Positions 28,486 through 39,915 are shown, counted from the stretch's first letter. The stretch: 64,000 bases of DNA from Bradyrhizobium zhanjiangense (GCF_004114935.1 NZ_CP022221.1:2067001-2131000); one strand, 5' to 3'. Notes: generated by a model from the sequence alone, not told the origin. Program-made: numbers and translations.

Positions 28486-31154
28486 GAGACGGCTTCCTTA
28501 TGCTGCGGCAAGGCAAACTGGAAGGTCGCGCCCGGTCCATCTTTGTGGACGATTGACAGCCGCCCTCCGTGAGCTTCCACGATCGATCGGCAGATCGAAA
28601 GACCCATTCCAAGGCCACTCGCCTTGGTGGTGAAGAAGGGATCTAAGACGCGGTCCGCGTCGTCCTCGGCGACCCCGATGCCGCAATCGGTCACGGCAAG
28701 CTGCACGTGCCCCAGATCGTCCTTTGATGATTGAATCAGCAGCTCGCGCGTCCGGTCTGTAACTGCTTCCATGGCTTCGATTCCGTTCATGACCAGATTG
28801 ATGATCACCTGTTGTAGCTGAATCCGGTCGCCGAGGATCGTAGGCAGCGCGGCCGTCAACTCGGTTCGTAACGACACTCGGTGGCTCACCAGCTCTCGTG
28901 TTACCAGCGCAATGACGTCCTTAACGACCTCATTAATATCGAGCGCCACCATCTCAATCTCGCCTTTCTTCGCGAGAGCGCGAACACGACGGATCACCTC
29001 GCTTGCCCGGATTGCGTCTTCGATGATCCACTCCACCGAAGAGCGCGCGGCAGAAAGATTAGGAGCTTCGCGACCCATCCAACCGAGGCACGCATCGGCG
29101 TTGCTGATAATAGCGGCCAGTGGCTGGTTTATTTCGTGGGCGATGGTCGTTGTCAGCTCTCCTAAGGTCGTTACACGCGTCACATGCGCAAGCTCCGCCT
29201 GCGCCTTTCGTAGTTCTTGTTCGGCTTGATCGGCGCGAATGGTAGCGGTGATGTCAGTGCTGACGCCACGGTAGCCGAGAAAATTGCCCTTTCCATCGAA
29301 AAAAGGCTTGCCACTCGTGCGGACGTAGATCGGAGATCCTATCCGATTCACGGTGCGGTAGACCAGATCCCGAAACGGGAGATGGGCCTCCAACATCGCC
29401 CGATGCTGCCGCCACTTCTCGGGTTCCTCTTCGACGTCGCGGGCAATGTCCCAGCGAGGCAGACCCATCAATCGTTTCGCCAAAATTCCCGCAGTGCTGG
29501 TGTGCTCGGATAAGTGAGTGACCTGATGATCTGGCCCGGTCTCCCAGAGCCAGTCGGAAGCTGTTTCGGCGTAGTCGCGAAAGCGCTGCTCGCTTTCGCG
29601 CAGCGCGGCAAGTGTGTTCTCCAGGCGTTCCCTAGCTGCGTGTTGTTCGGTGACATCCATATGTGTTCCGATCAGCTCGCTGACGTTACCATCGCTGCCG
29701 ACCACCACGTGCGCAACGGAGTGTATGCGCCTTATCCCGCCATCTGGTAGAAGGATACGGAAATCATATTCGAACCGCCCCTCCTTGTGTTCAATCGCCT
29801 GGCGCTGCACCTCCTGTAGCCGCGGCAAGTCGTCCGGATGGATGCGCGATCGAATCGTCTCTATCGATACCGACTCTTGTGGACTAAAGCCAAACAGACG
29901 ATCGACCTCGGCGGAGCGATACACGAAATCTAGACCGTAGACGTCCCAGGACCAACTGCCCGTGTGACTGAGATGCTGGGCTTCGGCCAGATAGGCCTCG
30001 CTCCGGCGCAGCTGCTGTTCTGCTCGCCTCGCCGCCGTGATATCCGTAGCTGCCCCAACAAACTCGATCTCACCAGAGGCAGTTCTCGTAACTCGTGCCC
30101 GCGCATGGATGTGCTTCACCGAGCCGTCCGGTAGCAGCAGCCGGTATTCGTGCTCGAAATCTCTCAGGTCTCGCATCGCTCGATCGATAGTTTCTTTAAC
30201 CGAAACCCTATCATCTGGATGAGTGCGCTCAATGACGAGCTGCGGCGCCGGGGCAGTCTCAGGATCTAATTGGAAAATCCGAAATGTTTCCTTTGACCAA
30301 AAGGCCTCGCCGGAAGTGGCGTTCCAGCTGAAGCTGCCCGTATGACTCAACTCCTGCGCCTGGGCCAAATGTGCTTCGCTCCTCTGCAGGGCAAGTTCGG
30401 TCCGCTTTCGCTCCGTGATATCTTCGCAGGCTATAAGGACGATGGGCTGGTTATCGGCCCAGAGCATGGCTTTGGCGTTTTCACGTACCCACAATACCGA
30501 GCCGTCCTTCCTGACTTTCTGGACGTCCCACGTGCGCGATTGTCCGATATCCTCAAGGCACCTTCGAATGCATTTGCGAACGAATCCGCGATCCTCTTCA
30601 AGAAATACGCGCAGCACGGATTGGCCGGTCAGTTCAGCACGAGCATAACCGAGTTGTGTCGCGCCGAACGTATTGACGTTGAGGACAGTGCCGGCTTCAT
30701 CGACCATGAAGTACATGGCCGGATTGTGCTCGAAGATGGCGCGCCAGCGTTTTTCGCGATCCTCTAAATCCGCCGCACTCTGCTGAAGCTTGCCCGCAGC
30801 CACACGCGCAGCCTCTCTTTCCTGGCGGAGTTTTCCGATCAGGTGCGTTCCCACAATCGAGACAATAAAAAATGCAACAACCACCGGAAGATCTTGGGGG
30901 TCTTCGATTCGCAGAGTGAACGCCGGCGGCGCAAAGTAGTAAGCGAGAGCAGCGATGGCCAGGATGCAAAGCGCGGATGACGCGATGAAGCTGCCCATCA
31001 ACGAAAACAGCAAGACCACTAACAAATAGGCGAACGCCGTCGCGGCGAAATGCGCGTGAAGGTACAAGCAAGACAGTGTTACCACCGCCAGCGTTATGGA
31101 GCCGAAGGTAAACTGAGGGGCTGAGCGCTTTAAGCTGCTGATCTGGCTACGCAT
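28482..31154 (-). CDS. nodV: sensor histidine kinase NodV
   Basis: 890-residue hybrid-free sensor kinase, essentially the size of NodV (about 889). An N-terminal hydrophobic module with several membrane helices (residues 20-107) is followed by four PAS domains (starting near [37 protein letters not shown] and [11 protein letters not shown]), then the HisKA box [18 protein letters not shown] with phospho-His H673, an N box ([11 protein letters not shown]) and G boxes ([20 protein letters not shown]). NodV senses host isoflavonoids and phosphorylates NodW. First gene of a three-gene minus-strand unit with nodW and a receiver-only protein. Confidence 0.93.
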   Translation of the reverse strand: MRSQISSLKRSAPQFTFGSITLAVVTLSCLYLHAHFAATAFAYLLVVLLFSLMGSFIASSALCILAIAALAYYFAPPAFTLRIEDPQDLPVVVAFFIVSIVGTHLIGKLRQEREAARVAAGKLQQSAADLEDREKRWRAIFEHNPAMYFMVDEAGTVLNVNTFGATQLGYARAELTGQSVLRVFLEEDRGFVRKCIRRCLEDIGQSRTWDVQKVRKDGSVLWVRENAKAMLWADNQPIVLIACEDITERKRTELALQRSEAHLAQAQELSHTGSFSWNATSGEAFWSKETFRIFQLDPETAPAPQLVIERTHPDDRVSVKETIDRAMRDLRDFEHEYRLLLPDGSVKHIHARARVTRTASGEIEFVGAATDITAARRAEQQLRRSEAYLAEAQHLSHTGSWSWDVYGLDFVYRSAEVDRLFGFSPQESVSIETIRSRIHPDDLPRLQEVQRQAIEHKEGRFEYDFRILLPDGGIRRIHSVAHVVVGSDGNVSELIGTHMDVTEQHAARERLENTLAALRESEQRFRDYAETASDWLWETGPDHQVTHLSEHTSTAGILAKRLMGLPRWDIARDVEEEPEKWRQHRAMLEAHLPFRDLVYRTVNRIGSPIYVRTSGKPFFDGKGNFLGYRGVSTDITATIRADQAEQELRKAQAELAHVTRVTTLGELTTTIAHEINQPLAAIISNADACLGWMGREAPNLSAARSSVEWIIEDAIRASEVIRRVRALAKKGEIEMVALDINEVVKDVIALVTRELVSHRVSLRTELTAALPTILGDRIQLQQVIINLVMNGIEAMEAVTDRTRELLIQSSKDDLGHVQLAVTDCGIGVAEDDADRVLDPFFTTKASGLGMGLSICRSIVEAHGGRLSIVHKDGPGATFQFALPQHKEAVS

Positions 31155-31692
31155 TTTGATACCGTCCGGCCTGTTCTCCGGCGGGAGAGCTATAACATTT
31201 TAGGCAAAAATGGGGCAATACTCGGCACGCGCACCCGCTGTGAGCGGTTCCGAGATCGATTGCTTGCTGAACTGAGCACGCGCGAAGAAAAAACGCATCA
31301 CAGACATACGTATAGTTGTCCTAAACCTTTCAATATGGCGCGCTGACACGCCTAGAATGGAAGCTGAGATGTCTGCTTTCCTCCGCTGCCGATAACCTTC
31401 GGGCAGGTGCTTGAGGCTGCAGCCGAGGACAACCCCCTCACGCCAGCCGGACGAGGACAGCGGCTGCAGTTCGGTCAAGACGTTGAACCGAAACAATCAG
31501 ACGCGCCTCGTGGCAGCTTTTCAGGGCGGCTGCCGGGACGCGACGCGGAGCAAGGGCTGCGCACTGGAGATCGCGCTAGAAAGTTCCGGCTCGTGTCAAG
31601 TCGGAGTGTCGATTCGAACTACGAGAAATGTGGCTGCGCTTGCATTCAACCCGTCTTCGAATGGCGGTGGTTATGACCCGGGAGCTATCTCA
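31155..31692. other. spacer between nodV and dctA
   Basis: No family-like frame on either strand and no clear terminator for nodV's upstream neighbour. The nodV promoter should lie near 31160-31250, but I cannot point to a -35/-10 pair. Confidence 0.35.
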
Positions 31693-33000
31693 TCATGCGT
31701 CGATGGTGGTGGAAACGTTGGGCTGGTTGAGCCGAGCCTGCAGCGTCGCGTGCTCGAGCTCGTCCTCCCACCAGGATATGAACACGGCGGCGATGCCATT
31801 GCCGGTGATGTTAGTAAGGGCGCGCACCTCGCTCATGAACTTATCGATTGAAAACACGATTGCCATGCCCGGCACCAGCGCTGGGTTGACCACCGACAAC
31901 GTCGCAGCGAGCGTGATGAAGCCCGCGCCGGTGACGCCGCTTGCTCCCTTCGACGTTAGCATTGCAACGAGCAGGATCGTGAGCTGCTGGCCAAAGGTGA
32001 GCTCGACCCCGAGTGCCTGGGCAATGAACAATGTCGCAAGCGTCATATAGATATTGGTGCCGTCGAGGTTGAAGGAGTAGCCAGTCGGCACCACCAGGCC
32101 GACCACGGGCTTGGAGCAGCCCAGCCGTTCGAGCTTCTCCATTAATTGCGGCAGCGCGCTTTCAGAGGACGAAGTGCCGAGCACGATCAGAATCTCGTCC
32201 TTGATATAGACAATGAACTTGAAGATTGAAAAGCCGACGAGGCGCGCGATCAAACCGAGCACCACCACGACAAATAGCGCCGCAGTCGCGTAAAACAGCG
32301 CGATCAGACCGATCAAATTGCCGAGTGCTGCCGGCCCGAACTTGCCGACGGTGAAGGCCATGGCGCCGAAGGCGCCGATCGGAGCCGCTTTCATGATGAT
32401 AGCGATTACGCCGAACACCGCGTGCGCGACGTCGTCGATCATGCCGCGCAGCCGCTCCCCACGCTTTCCCAGCGCCATCAACGAAAAGCCGAATAGAATC
32501 GCGAACAAGAGAACCTGCAGAACATCGCCGCGAGCGAAGGCGCCTACCACGGTCTCGGGAATGATGTTGAGAAAGAAATCGACGGTCTTCGAGGCTTCCG
32601 CCTGCTTCACGTAATTGGCGACCGCCGCAGCATCCGGCTTGACCGCAAGGCCATGGCCGATTTGGACCAGATTGCCCATAACAAGGCCCAACAGCAATGC
32701 AAAGCTGGAGACGATCTCGAAATAGACCAGCGCCTTGACGCCGACGCGCCCGACTTTCTTCGCATCCTGAATATGCGCAATACCGGATGTGACGGTGCAG
32801 AAAATAATCGGCGCGATCACCATCTTGATGAGTTTGATAAATCCGTCACCGAGCGCCTTGACCCAGTCGTTGGTCGCGACGGACGGCCATAGGCAGCCGA
32901 CCATGGCGCCAATCATGATCGCAATCAGCACCTGCACGTAGAGAATCTTATACCAAGTTTGCGACGCGCGCGCGGGTGCCGCAGTTGACATGGTGGTCAT
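31693..33000 (-). CDS. dctA: C4-dicarboxylate transporter DctA
   Basis: 435-residue proton/dicarboxylate symporter of the DAACS family that brings in malate, succinate and fumarate, the main carbon source of bacteroids. Family motifs are present: the serine-rich [14 protein letters not shown] hairpin, [16 protein letters not shown], and [14 protein letters not shown]. About eight transmembrane helices plus two re-entrant loops. GGAAGGAAG precedes the start. Length is normal. A sigma-54 promoter about 160 bases upstream (33161-33175) fits the known sigma-54/DctD control of dctA or a NifA-linked variant. No dctB or dctD is adjacent. The gene appears richer in G+C than its flanks. Confidence 0.95.
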   Translation of the reverse strand: MTTMSTAAPARASQTWYKILYVQVLIAIMIGAMVGCLWPSVATNDWVKALGDGFIKLIKMVIAPIIFCTVTSGIAHIQDAKKVGRVGVKALVYFEIVSSFALLLGLVMGNLVQIGHGLAVKPDAAAVANYVKQAEASKTVDFFLNIIPETVVGAFARGDVLQVLLFAILFGFSLMALGKRGERLRGMIDDVAHAVFGVIAIIMKAAPIGAFGAMAFTVGKFGPAALGNLIGLIALFYATAALFVVVVLGLIARLVGFSIFKFIVYIKDEILIVLGTSSSESALPQLMEKLERLGCSKPVVGLVVPTGYSFNLDGTNIYMTLATLFIAQALGVELTFGQQLTILLVAMLTSKGASGVTGAGFITLAATLSVVNPALVPGMAIVFSIDKFMSEVRALTNITGNGIAAVFISWWEDELEHATLQARLNQPNVSTTIDA

Positions 33001-33160
33001 GACGCTTCCTTCCCGAATATCCTCGAATGTGAGCCGCCGCGTCTTTGAGAGGCGACAGCGTCATACGAGACTCATTTTTAGCCGTGTGCGATTGAAGACG
33101 GTTCCGAGAGTCGGCGCGTCGTTCCAAAGGCAGGCGAGTTGCGTTTATCCTTTCTCTTAA

Positions 33161-33175
33161 GCAAGATCTGCACCA
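33161..33175 (-). promoter_or_regulatory. sigma-54 promoter of dctA
   Basis: On the minus strand reads TGGTGCAGATCTTGC, with GG and GC exactly ten bases apart and a perfect TTGC -12 element. About 160 bases before the dctA start. No TGT-N10-ACA site was found within 200 bases upstream, so DctD rather than NifA is the likelier activator. Confidence 0.65.
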
Positions 33176-34155
33176 GATGCCCAAAGTGCGCCGACTAAGC
33201 AGTGGCGGACAAACCGTCTGTCTCCGGCGGCATCGGTTTGAGTGCTCTGACCGCGTTCGCAAGGTCGAACAAAAAGTTCCAGCGTGACTCGTAACTTGAT
33301 AAGGCTGGGCGCATTAGCGGAGTCACGTCTCCGCCGCGAAGCCCTAGCGTGATCGATATGCGCCGACTGCTGAGATGGATGCAACAGTATGTGACATCGG
33401 TAAAATTCATAGTTTGGATTGTAGGCATCCACGCGATGGAAGCCTGGTTTAGGAACTCGATTGCGCGGAAGAATCTTTGATCGATGCACTGCGTTGTCGC
33501 TAATGGCAAAGCTCGTTCGCGCACGGGGCATTGTCTCCAAGCCTGTGCTAGCGATGCGCATTAAGCAGGCGGCCTTCGCTCTCGGCTCCTCGTGCCTTTT
33601 GCCGCGCCGCAGAAGCAGCGTTACGATGATTTCTCAGCTAGATCGTTCCCGTTACTGCCGAACGGCAGTCTTGCTGAGATCCGTTCCATTGCCAGCGCGG
33701 CGTGTGCGGCGGTTGAGCCATCGACGAATCAAACAGGCCTCTATGAGGGCGTCAAAGTCTACCCCTTCGTTGCGCGGCGTGTCGCTGTCTGCTCGGGAAC
33801 AAAAATGCCTGAAATCTGACAGAGCGTTAGGTTCACGCCACAGTGATGTCGGCGTCTATGCGAATTTCGCACGTTGAGCATAGAGCGCGCGGCAGTTCGC
33901 ACGCGGCACAGGAATTGCTGATGACGAACGAGGAGCTTCCGCCGTCAGATGGATGGAAGTGACCCAGTCGCAGGAGTTGCTGATGAGTATTGCGATGCTG
34001 CTGTTGCTCGCAGAAACGACGCGCGTGAATGTGGCGGCCGCCACGAAGTGCCGCGCGACTAAAGGGCGATCTGCGCCACATCCCTGGATGAGCCGGACGT
34101 GCAGGCGATCACTGTGCCGACACGGCGACCTGCTTGGATTGTTGGGCTGACCCAC
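33176..34155. other. spacer between dctA and modB, decayed
   Basis: Several frames of 60-130 codons on both strands, none with family features. A plus-strand frame at 33592-33819 (contains SFPLLPNGSLAEIRSIASA) reads somewhat like protein but is unrecognised. No modA was found. Confidence 0.35.
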
Positions 34156-34845
34156 ATGGATGTCTTTTCGGCAGAGATTTCGCAATCGGTTGCGCTCACG
34201 ATTGAGCTCGCCAGCGTGACGACCGTGATCCTTCTCCTGATTGGTGTGCCCCTCGCTGGGTGGCTGGCGCGCTCGAGGACTCTTTTGAGCGAGGCGGTGG
34301 CGACGATGATCGCCCTGCCGCTAGTGCTGCCGCCGACGGCTCTCGGTTTTTGCGTACTCGTGTTGCTCGGCCCAAACGGACCGGGTGGCATTCTCGCCTC
34401 TTTGTGGGGCGAGCGCACGCTCGCTTTTACCTTCGCGGGAATCGTGATCGGATCGGTCCTCTCGGCGCTGCCGTTGGTGGTGCAGCCGATCCGTAACGCC
34501 TTTGTTGCGATAGGCGATCGCCCGTTGAAGACTACGGGGCCCGTTTCGTCGTTGTATGCCTTCATTACCATCAGCGGGCCGCTGGCGCGACTGGAGTTTG
34601 TTAAAGCCGCCGTGGTCGGCTTCTCTCATACGATCGGCACATTCGGCGTCGTGATGATGATCGGCGGCAACATTCCTGGGCGCACCAAAGTGTTGTCAGC
34701 CTACGTCGTAGACTACGTCCAAGCATCGCGCTGGCGCGAGGCGAGTGTGGTTGCCGGCGGTATGGTGATGTTCGCCTTTGCGGCTATCTTCACCTTAGCC
34801 CACATCGAGAGACACTGTGCCAAAAGAGGCATTGAACCGTCTTAG
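34156..34845 (+). CDS. modB: molybdate ABC transporter permease-like (ModB), orphan
   Basis: 229-residue inner-membrane permease resembling ModB, which with periplasmic ModA and ATPase ModC imports molybdate, needed for FeMo-cofactor. Conserved blocks: MIALPLVLPPTALGFCVLVLLG, GSVLSALPLVVQPIRNAF, and GFSHTIGTFGVVMMIGGNIPG (split here only for reading). I prefer the ATG at 34156 by family length; an upstream ATG at 34099 adds 19 unlike residues. The EAA loop that docks on ModC is altered: where ModB proteins have EEAA-TLG, this one reads DRPLKTTGPVSSL. Neither modA nor modC is nearby, so it may be a decaying leftover. Confidence 0.75.
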   Translation: MDVFSAEISQSVALTIELASVTTVILLLIGVPLAGWLARSRTLLSEAVATMIALPLVLPPTALGFCVLVLLGPNGPGGILASLWGERTLAFTFAGIVIGSVLSALPLVVQPIRNAFVAIGDRPLKTTGPVSSLYAFITISGPLARLEFVKAAVVGFSHTIGTFGVVMMIGGNIPGRTKVLSAYVVDYVQASRWREASVVAGGMVMFAFAAIFTLAHIERHCAKRGIEPS

Positions 34846-34922
34846 GCTTGCCGGCCGGACATATCCGTCACGACCAAGGAGCATTATTGCAAGCCGGATC
34901 TATCCATCCTTGCGAGGCTACA

Positions 34923-36185
34923 ATGAATAAGCTTGTTATGGCCGCGGCGGCTGCTGGAATCGGCTTCAATTCAGTGCACTCCGCGCCTCTGCCTGAAGCG
35001 ACGGCCGATGATGTTGGCGTTTCTCAGCAGCGCCTCGCCAAGCTAGACGAGTTCTTCGCTCGCGAGATCGCGAGTAAACGCGTGCCGGGCGCGGTAGTTG
35101 CAATCGCCAGAGACGGCAAGCTGATCCACTACAAGGCGTACGGGCAACTCGATCCTGCGAAAGGAAAGTCGATGCCGCTCGATGCGATGTTCGCGCTTGC
35201 GTCTATGACCAAACCGATGGTGGCCGTTGCGGGGCTTATCCTCATGGAGCAAGGTCGCCTGCCTCTACAGGCGAGGCTTACGGATTACTACCCGGAATTC
35301 GCAAACATGAAGGTGGGAGTGCCACTGCCAGACGGCTCATTAGAATTTCAAACGCAGAGTTCTCCGATCTACATCCACGATCTATATCGCCACACATCTG
35401 GGCTGACCTATGGCGCGGCCCCCGACAGCTCAGACCAAGTGGCGCGCTTCTATCCCGATTTCGCCGCTCCGCCACTAAGGGGCGATAAGCAGGCGTTCAT
35501 CGAAGCCATTACCAAGCTGCCGCTAGCGCACCAACCGGGGACAGAATTCGAATACGGCTTCTCGACCGATGTACTGGGAGATGTCGTGGAACAGGTCAGC
35601 GAACAACGATTGGGCGACTATCTTGCCAGCAACCTGTGGAAGCCGACCGGAATGCAGGATGTCACTTTCCATTTGTCGGAATCGCAACGCGAGCGCCTCG
35701 CGCATCCATTTCCAGACGACCCGCTGACAGGAAAGCCACAAGACATCGAGCTCCTCGAAATTCCGACGACGTTTGACTGCGGGGGAGCCTGCGCATTTGC
35801 GACAGTCGGTGACTACGTGCGCTTTGGACAAATGCTGCTCAACGGCGGGGAGCTCGATGGGCAGCGCATTCTCGGTCCGAAGACGGTGCGCCACATGATC
35901 TCCGACCACCTCGGGCCAGAGATCAAGAATAAGGTCGCCAATGTGGAGGCGCACCGTTCCGGCTTCGGCTTCGGGCTCGGAGTGGCTGTACGCATAAACG
36001 AGGATCTCTCGGCGGTTCCAGGCAATCCAGGTGAGTTCACCTGGACCGGCGCCTACGGCACACAATTTTTCTGCGACCCAAAGGAGCATCTCGTGGTGGT
36101 GGTCGGAACGGCAGCGCCCGGAGAAATCCGGAAGTATTACCGCGAACAGGTCCAGTATATCGTCTATGCTGCAATAATCCGATAA
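34923..36185 (+). CDS. exported serine hydrolase (beta-lactamase class C family)
   Basis: 420-residue protein of the beta-lactamase/EstB-type serine hydrolase family. An N-terminal signal peptide (MNKLVMAAAAAGIGFNSVHS-A) predicts export to the periplasm; this supports the ATG at 34923 over an upstream one at 34848. The nucleophile motif SMTK is in FALASMTKPMVAVAG, the Tyr motif is in FEYGFSTDVLGDVVE, and the C-terminal block FTWTGAYGTQFFCDP corresponds to the KTG-like region, here WTGAYGT as in esterase-like members. Likely an esterase or peptidase rather than an antibiotic-hydrolysing enzyme. It starts 77 bases after modB but has no obvious link to it or to the hydrogenase genes downstream. 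Confidence 0.85.
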   Translation: MNKLVMAAAAAGIGFNSVHSAPLPEATADDVGVSQQRLAKLDEFFAREIASKRVPGAVVAIARDGKLIHYKAYGQLDPAKGKSMPLDAMFALASMTKPMVAVAGLILMEQGRLPLQARLTDYYPEFANMKVGVPLPDGSLEFQTQSSPIYIHDLYRHTSGLTYGAAPDSSDQVARFYPDFAAPPLRGDKQAFIEAITKLPLAHQPGTEFEYGFSTDVLGDVVEQVSEQRLGDYLASNLWKPTGMQDVTFHLSESQRERLAHPFPDDPLTGKPQDIELLEIPTTFDCGGACAFATVGDYVRFGQMLLNGGELDGQRILGPKTVRHMISDHLGPEIKNKVANVEAHRSGFGFGLGVAVRINEDLSAVPGNPGEFTWTGAYGTQFFCDPKEHLVVVVGTAAPGEIRKYYREQVQYIVYAAIIR

Positions 36186-36804
36186 TCTAATTCCCGTCGA
36201 AAGGCTCGATCAACCGTTTTGGGTTTTGGCAGACAGTGTTGCTACTACCCATCGAGGTCGACTGAAAGCCGGCGCCGTCACCTGCTATCCGCGTCGGCCG
36301 GATCGCGCCAGTGCTTCAATAACGAGATCGCCTCCGCTATCGCGAAGAAGCTCTTGCAAGCGGGTTGGTGTCGCGATGCGCCAAGACGAGCGCGCATTGC
36401 TATCGATCGGCTCGCGCGATCAACGCTCCTGTGATAGCTCTGAACCTCCAGGCTCTCGCCCAAGATACTGCAGCGATGCGGTGCGGCGAGCCGCTTTGAA
36501 TCGAAGGCAGATCGGATCGATCAGACCTAAGAAGCGAACGCTGCGTGCGCATCGGGCTCACGTTGCGGCTTCTCTCGTCGCTCGACAGCCGCTTTGGGTA
36601 CGGGCTGCTTGCGCGGTTGCGACTATGAGCGGCTTTAACGCCCCATTGGTCAGCAATCGGCAAGTCTGATTGAGACTGGGGGGCAGTGCGGTCCCCGTCA
36701 ACTGCACCGATTCTATCAACAATCGGCGTGCCGCGTGAGTGTCGCGGTCGTGCAAGAGCGAGCATGACACGGTCACCTTGCAGTGGTGAACCATCGGGCT
36801 GCTC
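36186..36804. other. spacer upstream of the hup promoter
   Basis: No recognisable gene; in particular no trace of the regulatory hydrogenase hupUV that precedes hupSL in some Bradyrhizobium clusters. Confidence 0.4.
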
Positions 36805-36820
36805 TGTTGAAGTGCTCACA
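36805..36820 (+). promoter_or_regulatory. NifA-type upstream activator site for hup
   Basis: Exact TGT-N10-ACA (TGTTGAAGTGCTCACA), 127 bases before the -24 element. By chance such a site occurs about once in 4096 positions. Confidence 0.6.
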
Positions 36821-36947
36821 TCGACGTCCAAAACCGGACACTAATAGCATGACATATCAATGGCGCAGCTTGTGGCTTGCTGGCTGGTTTCGATTGTCCG
36901 CAAAGCCAGAAGCGGCGGCGTGCCATCTGTCAAGTGTTTCGGTCCGC

Positions 36948-36963
36948 TGGCTTGTTTCTTGCT
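36948..36963 (+). promoter_or_regulatory. sigma-54 promoter of hupSL
   Basis: TGGCTTGTTTCTTGCT: -24 TGGC and -12 TTGC with the GG and GC ten bases apart, and the G after the -24 box conserved. The hupS start is 54 bases downstream. Bradyrhizobium and Rhizobium hup operons are known to use sigma-54. Confidence 0.8.
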
Positions 36964-37016
36964 CAACGTCCGTAATTCGTTACGGCCGACGACAACTCAC
37001 ATGGAAGGCTTAATGG

Positions 37017-38111
37017 GTGGCAACAGAAACGTTCTACAGCGTGATCAGACGTCAGGGTATCACGCGTCGTAGTTTCCACAAATTCTGCAGTTTGACTGCC
37101 GCGAGCTTGGGACTTAGTCCGCTCGCCGCAGTCAGTATTGCCAATGCCCTGGAGACCAAACCGCGTGTGCCCGTCATCTGGCTGCACGGGCTCGAGTGTA
37201 CCTGCTGCTCGGAAAGCTTTATCCGCTCGGCCCATCCCTTGATCAAGGACGCGCTGCTGTCGATGATATCGCTCGACTATGACGATACAATCATGGCGGC
37301 GGCAGGACACCAGGCCGAAGCCATCCTGGAGGAAACTCGTGCCAAGTACAAAGGCAGGTATGTGCTCGCCGTCGAAGGCAATCCGCCGCTGAACGAGGGT
37401 GGCATGTTCTGCATTGACGGCGGCAAGCCGTTCGTTGAAAAGCTCAGGTCCATGGCGGAAGAGTCCATGGCGGTCATCGCTTGGGGCACGTGTGCGTCCT
37501 GGGGATGCGTGCAAGCGGCCAAGCCCAATCCGACTGGCGCGGCGCCGATCGATAAGGTGATCACCAACAGGCCGATCATCAAGGTGCCCGGATGCCCTCC
37601 TATCGCAGAGGTCATGAGTGGCCTCGTGACATTCATGACCACGTTCGGAAAGCTTCCGGAGCTCGATCGCCAAGGGCGTCCAAGTATGTTCTATTCCGAG
37701 CGGATTCACGACAAGTGCTATCGGCGTTCCCATTTCGACGCTGGCCAATTCGTCGAAGAGTGGGACGATAAGTACGCACGCAAGGGCTACTGCCTGTACA
37801 AGATGGGCTGCAAGGGGCCAACCACCTACAATGCCTGTTCTGCCATTCGGTGGAACGGCGGCGTTTCATTTCCGATTCAATCCGGCCACGGCTGCTTCGG
37901 CTGCTCCGAAGACGGCTTCTGGGATAAAGGGTCATTTTACGACCGCCTCACAACCATCAAGCAGTTCGGCATCGAGGCGAACGCCGACCAGATCGGCATG
38001 GCCGCTGCCGGCGTAGTTGGGCTAACCGTCGCTGCCCACGCGGCGGTCACCGCCGCGAAGCGGTTGACCCACAAGCGGGATCGCGCAGCCCACAAAAGCA
38101 AACCGAGTTGA
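37017..38111 (+). CDS. hupS: uptake [NiFe] hydrogenase small subunit HupS
   Basis: 364-residue precursor of the FeS subunit of the membrane-bound uptake hydrogenase, which oxidises H2 released by nitrogenase. Tat signal with twin arginine in [11 protein letters not shown] (residues 16-26), mature protein from about residue 46 (ANALE then TKPR). The proximal cluster ligands begin at [10 protein letters not shown] (C61, C64), and further clusters are bound through [15 protein letters not shown], and a C-terminal run of cysteines ending [12 protein letters not shown]-terminal hydrophobic stretch ([18 protein letters not shown]) anchors it. GTG start with GGAAGG eight bases upstream. First gene of the hup-hyp unit. 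Confidence 0.97.
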   Translation: MATETFYSVIRRQGITRRSFHKFCSLTAASLGLSPLAAVSIANALETKPRVPVIWLHGLECTCCSESFIRSAHPLIKDALLSMISLDYDDTIMAAAGHQAEAILEETRAKYKGRYVLAVEGNPPLNEGGMFCIDGGKPFVEKLRSMAEESMAVIAWGTCASWGCVQAAKPNPTGAAPIDKVITNRPIIKVPGCPPIAEVMSGLVTFMTTFGKLPELDRQGRPSMFYSERIHDKCYRRSHFDAGQFVEEWDDKYARKGYCLYKMGCKGPTTYNACSAIRWNGGVSFPIQSGHGCFGCSEDGFWDKGSFYDRLTTIKQFGIEANADQIGMAAAGVVGLTVAAHAAVTAAKRLTHKRDRAAHKSKPS

Positions 38112-38124
38112 GGAGGGGGCGACG

Positions 38125-39915
38125 GTGGCCGTCCAGACACCGAATGGGTTCAATCTCGATCGTTCCGGCAGGCGAATCGTCATCGATCCGCTGACGCGGA
38201 TCGAAGGCCACCTGCGTGTCGAAGCCAATCTCGATTCAGACAATGTGATCCGCAATGCGGTCTCAAGCGGGACGATGTGGCGTGGCATCGAAGTTATCCT
38301 GCGCGGGCGCGATCCGCGCGACGCCTGGGCGTTCACCGAGCGGATTTGCGGGGTATGCACCGGTACCCATGCGCTCACCTCCGTGCGCGCGGTTGAAAAT
38401 GCACTAGGAATTGCGATTCCGGAGAATGCCAATTCGATCCGCAACATCATGCAGTTGTGCCTGCTCGTGCATGATCACCTCGTACATTTCTATCACCTGC
38501 ACGCGCTGGATTGGGTCGACGTGGTCTCCGCGCTCAAGGCCGATCCCAAGTCGACGTCCGCGCTCGCGCAGTCTATCTCGCCCTGGCCGCTGTCGTCCCC
38601 TGGCTATTTTAAGGATTTGCAGATCCGGCTCACCAAATTCTTCGGATCAGGGCAACTCGGTCCGTTCAAGAATGGCTATTGGGGGCATCCGGCCTACAAG
38701 CTGCCACCGGAAGCGAACCTGATGGCTGTAGCGCATTATCTGGAAGCGCTCGACTTCCAGAAGGAGATCGTCAAGATCCAAGCTATCTATGGTGGCAAGA
38801 ACCCGCATCCGAACTGGCTGGTCGGCGGCGTGCCCTGCGCGATCAACATCGACGGAACTGGTGCGGTGGGTGCGATCAATATGGAGCGATTGAACATCGT
38901 GTCCTCGATCGTCGACCGTTCGATCGAGTTTGTCGAACAGGTCTACCTGCCCGACATTGCCGCGATCTGCTCGTTCTATAAGGACTGGCTCCATGGCGGC
39001 GGGCTTTCGAGCAAAAGCGTGATGTCCTATGGCGACATCCCCGAAAACGCAAATGACTGTTCCGCCAAAAGCCTCAAGCTGCCGCGCGGGGTCATTCTTG
39101 GTGGCAATCTCAAGGAGATACTGCCGATCGACCATGGTGATCCCGAGCAGATCCAGGAATTCGTCGCGCATTCATGGTATAAATACCCCAGCGATTGTTG
39201 TGGACTGCATCCCTGGGACGGTATCACCGAGCCGAGTTTTGAACTTGGGCCAAAACTCAAAGGCAGCAAGACAGATATCAAGGAACTCGACGAGGGCGGC
39301 AAGTATTCCTGGATCAAAGCGCCGCGCTGGCGCGGCCACGCCGTGGAGGTCGGGCCGTTAGCGCGATACATCATCGGTTATGCGCAAAACAAAACCGAGT
39401 TCAAGGAGCCCGCCGAGAGACTGCTCAAGGGGCTCAATCTTCCCCTGACTGCGTTGTTCTCAACGCTTGGCCGTACTGCGGCGCGGGCGCTCGAATGCCA
39501 GTGGGCGGCGCATCAGATGCGTTATTTCCAGGATAAGTTAGTAGTCCACATCAAGGCGGGCAATACGGCAACTGCCGATGTCAGCAGATGGAAGCCGGAG
39601 ACCTGGCGCAAGGAGGCCAAGGGCTACGGGTTCACTGAGGCGCCGCGCGGTGCGCTTGGGCACTGGATCAAGATCAAGGACGCCAAGATCGACAATTATC
39701 AATGTGTTGTGCCGACGACGTGGAACGGATCTCCTCGCGATCCCAAGGGCAATATTGGCGCTTTTGAAGCCTCCCTGATCGGTACCCCGATGGCCGATCC
39801 GCAGCGGCCCCTGGAGATCTTGCGCACGATCCATTCCTTTGATCCGTGCTTGGCTTGCTCGACCCACGTGATGAGTCCTGAGGGCCACGAAATGGCTTCA
39901 GTCAATGTTCGTTAG
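38125..39915 (+). CDS. hupL: uptake [NiFe] hydrogenase large subunit HupL
   Basis: 596-residue subunit carrying the NiFe(CN)2CO site. N-terminal pair C75 and C78 in [12 protein letters not shown]-terminal pair C575 and C578 in [15 protein letters not shown]. HupD is expected to remove the last 15 residues after H581 once nickel is inserted. RIEGHLRVE near the N-terminus is the other large-subunit signature. GTG start behind GAGGAGGGGG. It follows hupS by 13 bases and overlaps hupC by 11, so all three are co-transcribed. All active-site residues are present. Confidence 0.97.
   Translation: MAVQTPNGFNLDRSGRRIVIDPLTRIEGHLRVEANLDSDNVIRNAVSSGTMWRGIEVILRGRDPRDAWAFTERICGVCTGTHALTSVRAVENALGIAIPENANSIRNIMQLCLLVHDHLVHFYHLHALDWVDVVSALKADPKSTSALAQSISPWPLSSPGYFKDLQIRLTKFFGSGQLGPFKNGYWGHPAYKLPPEANLMAVAHYLEALDFQKEIVKIQAIYGGKNPHPNWLVGGVPCAINIDGTGAVGAINMERLNIVSSIVDRSIEFVEQVYLPDIAAICSFYKDWLHGGGLSSKSVMSYGDIPENANDCSAKSLKLPRGVILGGNLKEILPIDHGDPEQIQEFVAHSWYKYPSDCCGLHPWDGITEPSFELGPKLKGSKTDIKELDEGGKYSWIKAPRWRGHAVEVGPLARYIIGYAQNKTEFKEPAERLLKGLNLPLTALFSTLGRTAARALECQWAAHQMRYFQDKLVVHIKAGNTATADVSRWKPETWRKEAKGYGFTEAPRGALGHWIKIKDAKIDNYQCVVPTTWNGSPRDPKGNIGAFEASLIGTPMADPQRPLEILRTIHSFDPCLACSTHVMSPEGHEMASVNVR

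Noticed and set aside
36186..36804. Possible hupUV remnants upstream of hupS
   Set aside because: Frames there show no hydrogenase motifs (no RxCGxC or DPCxxC pairs).
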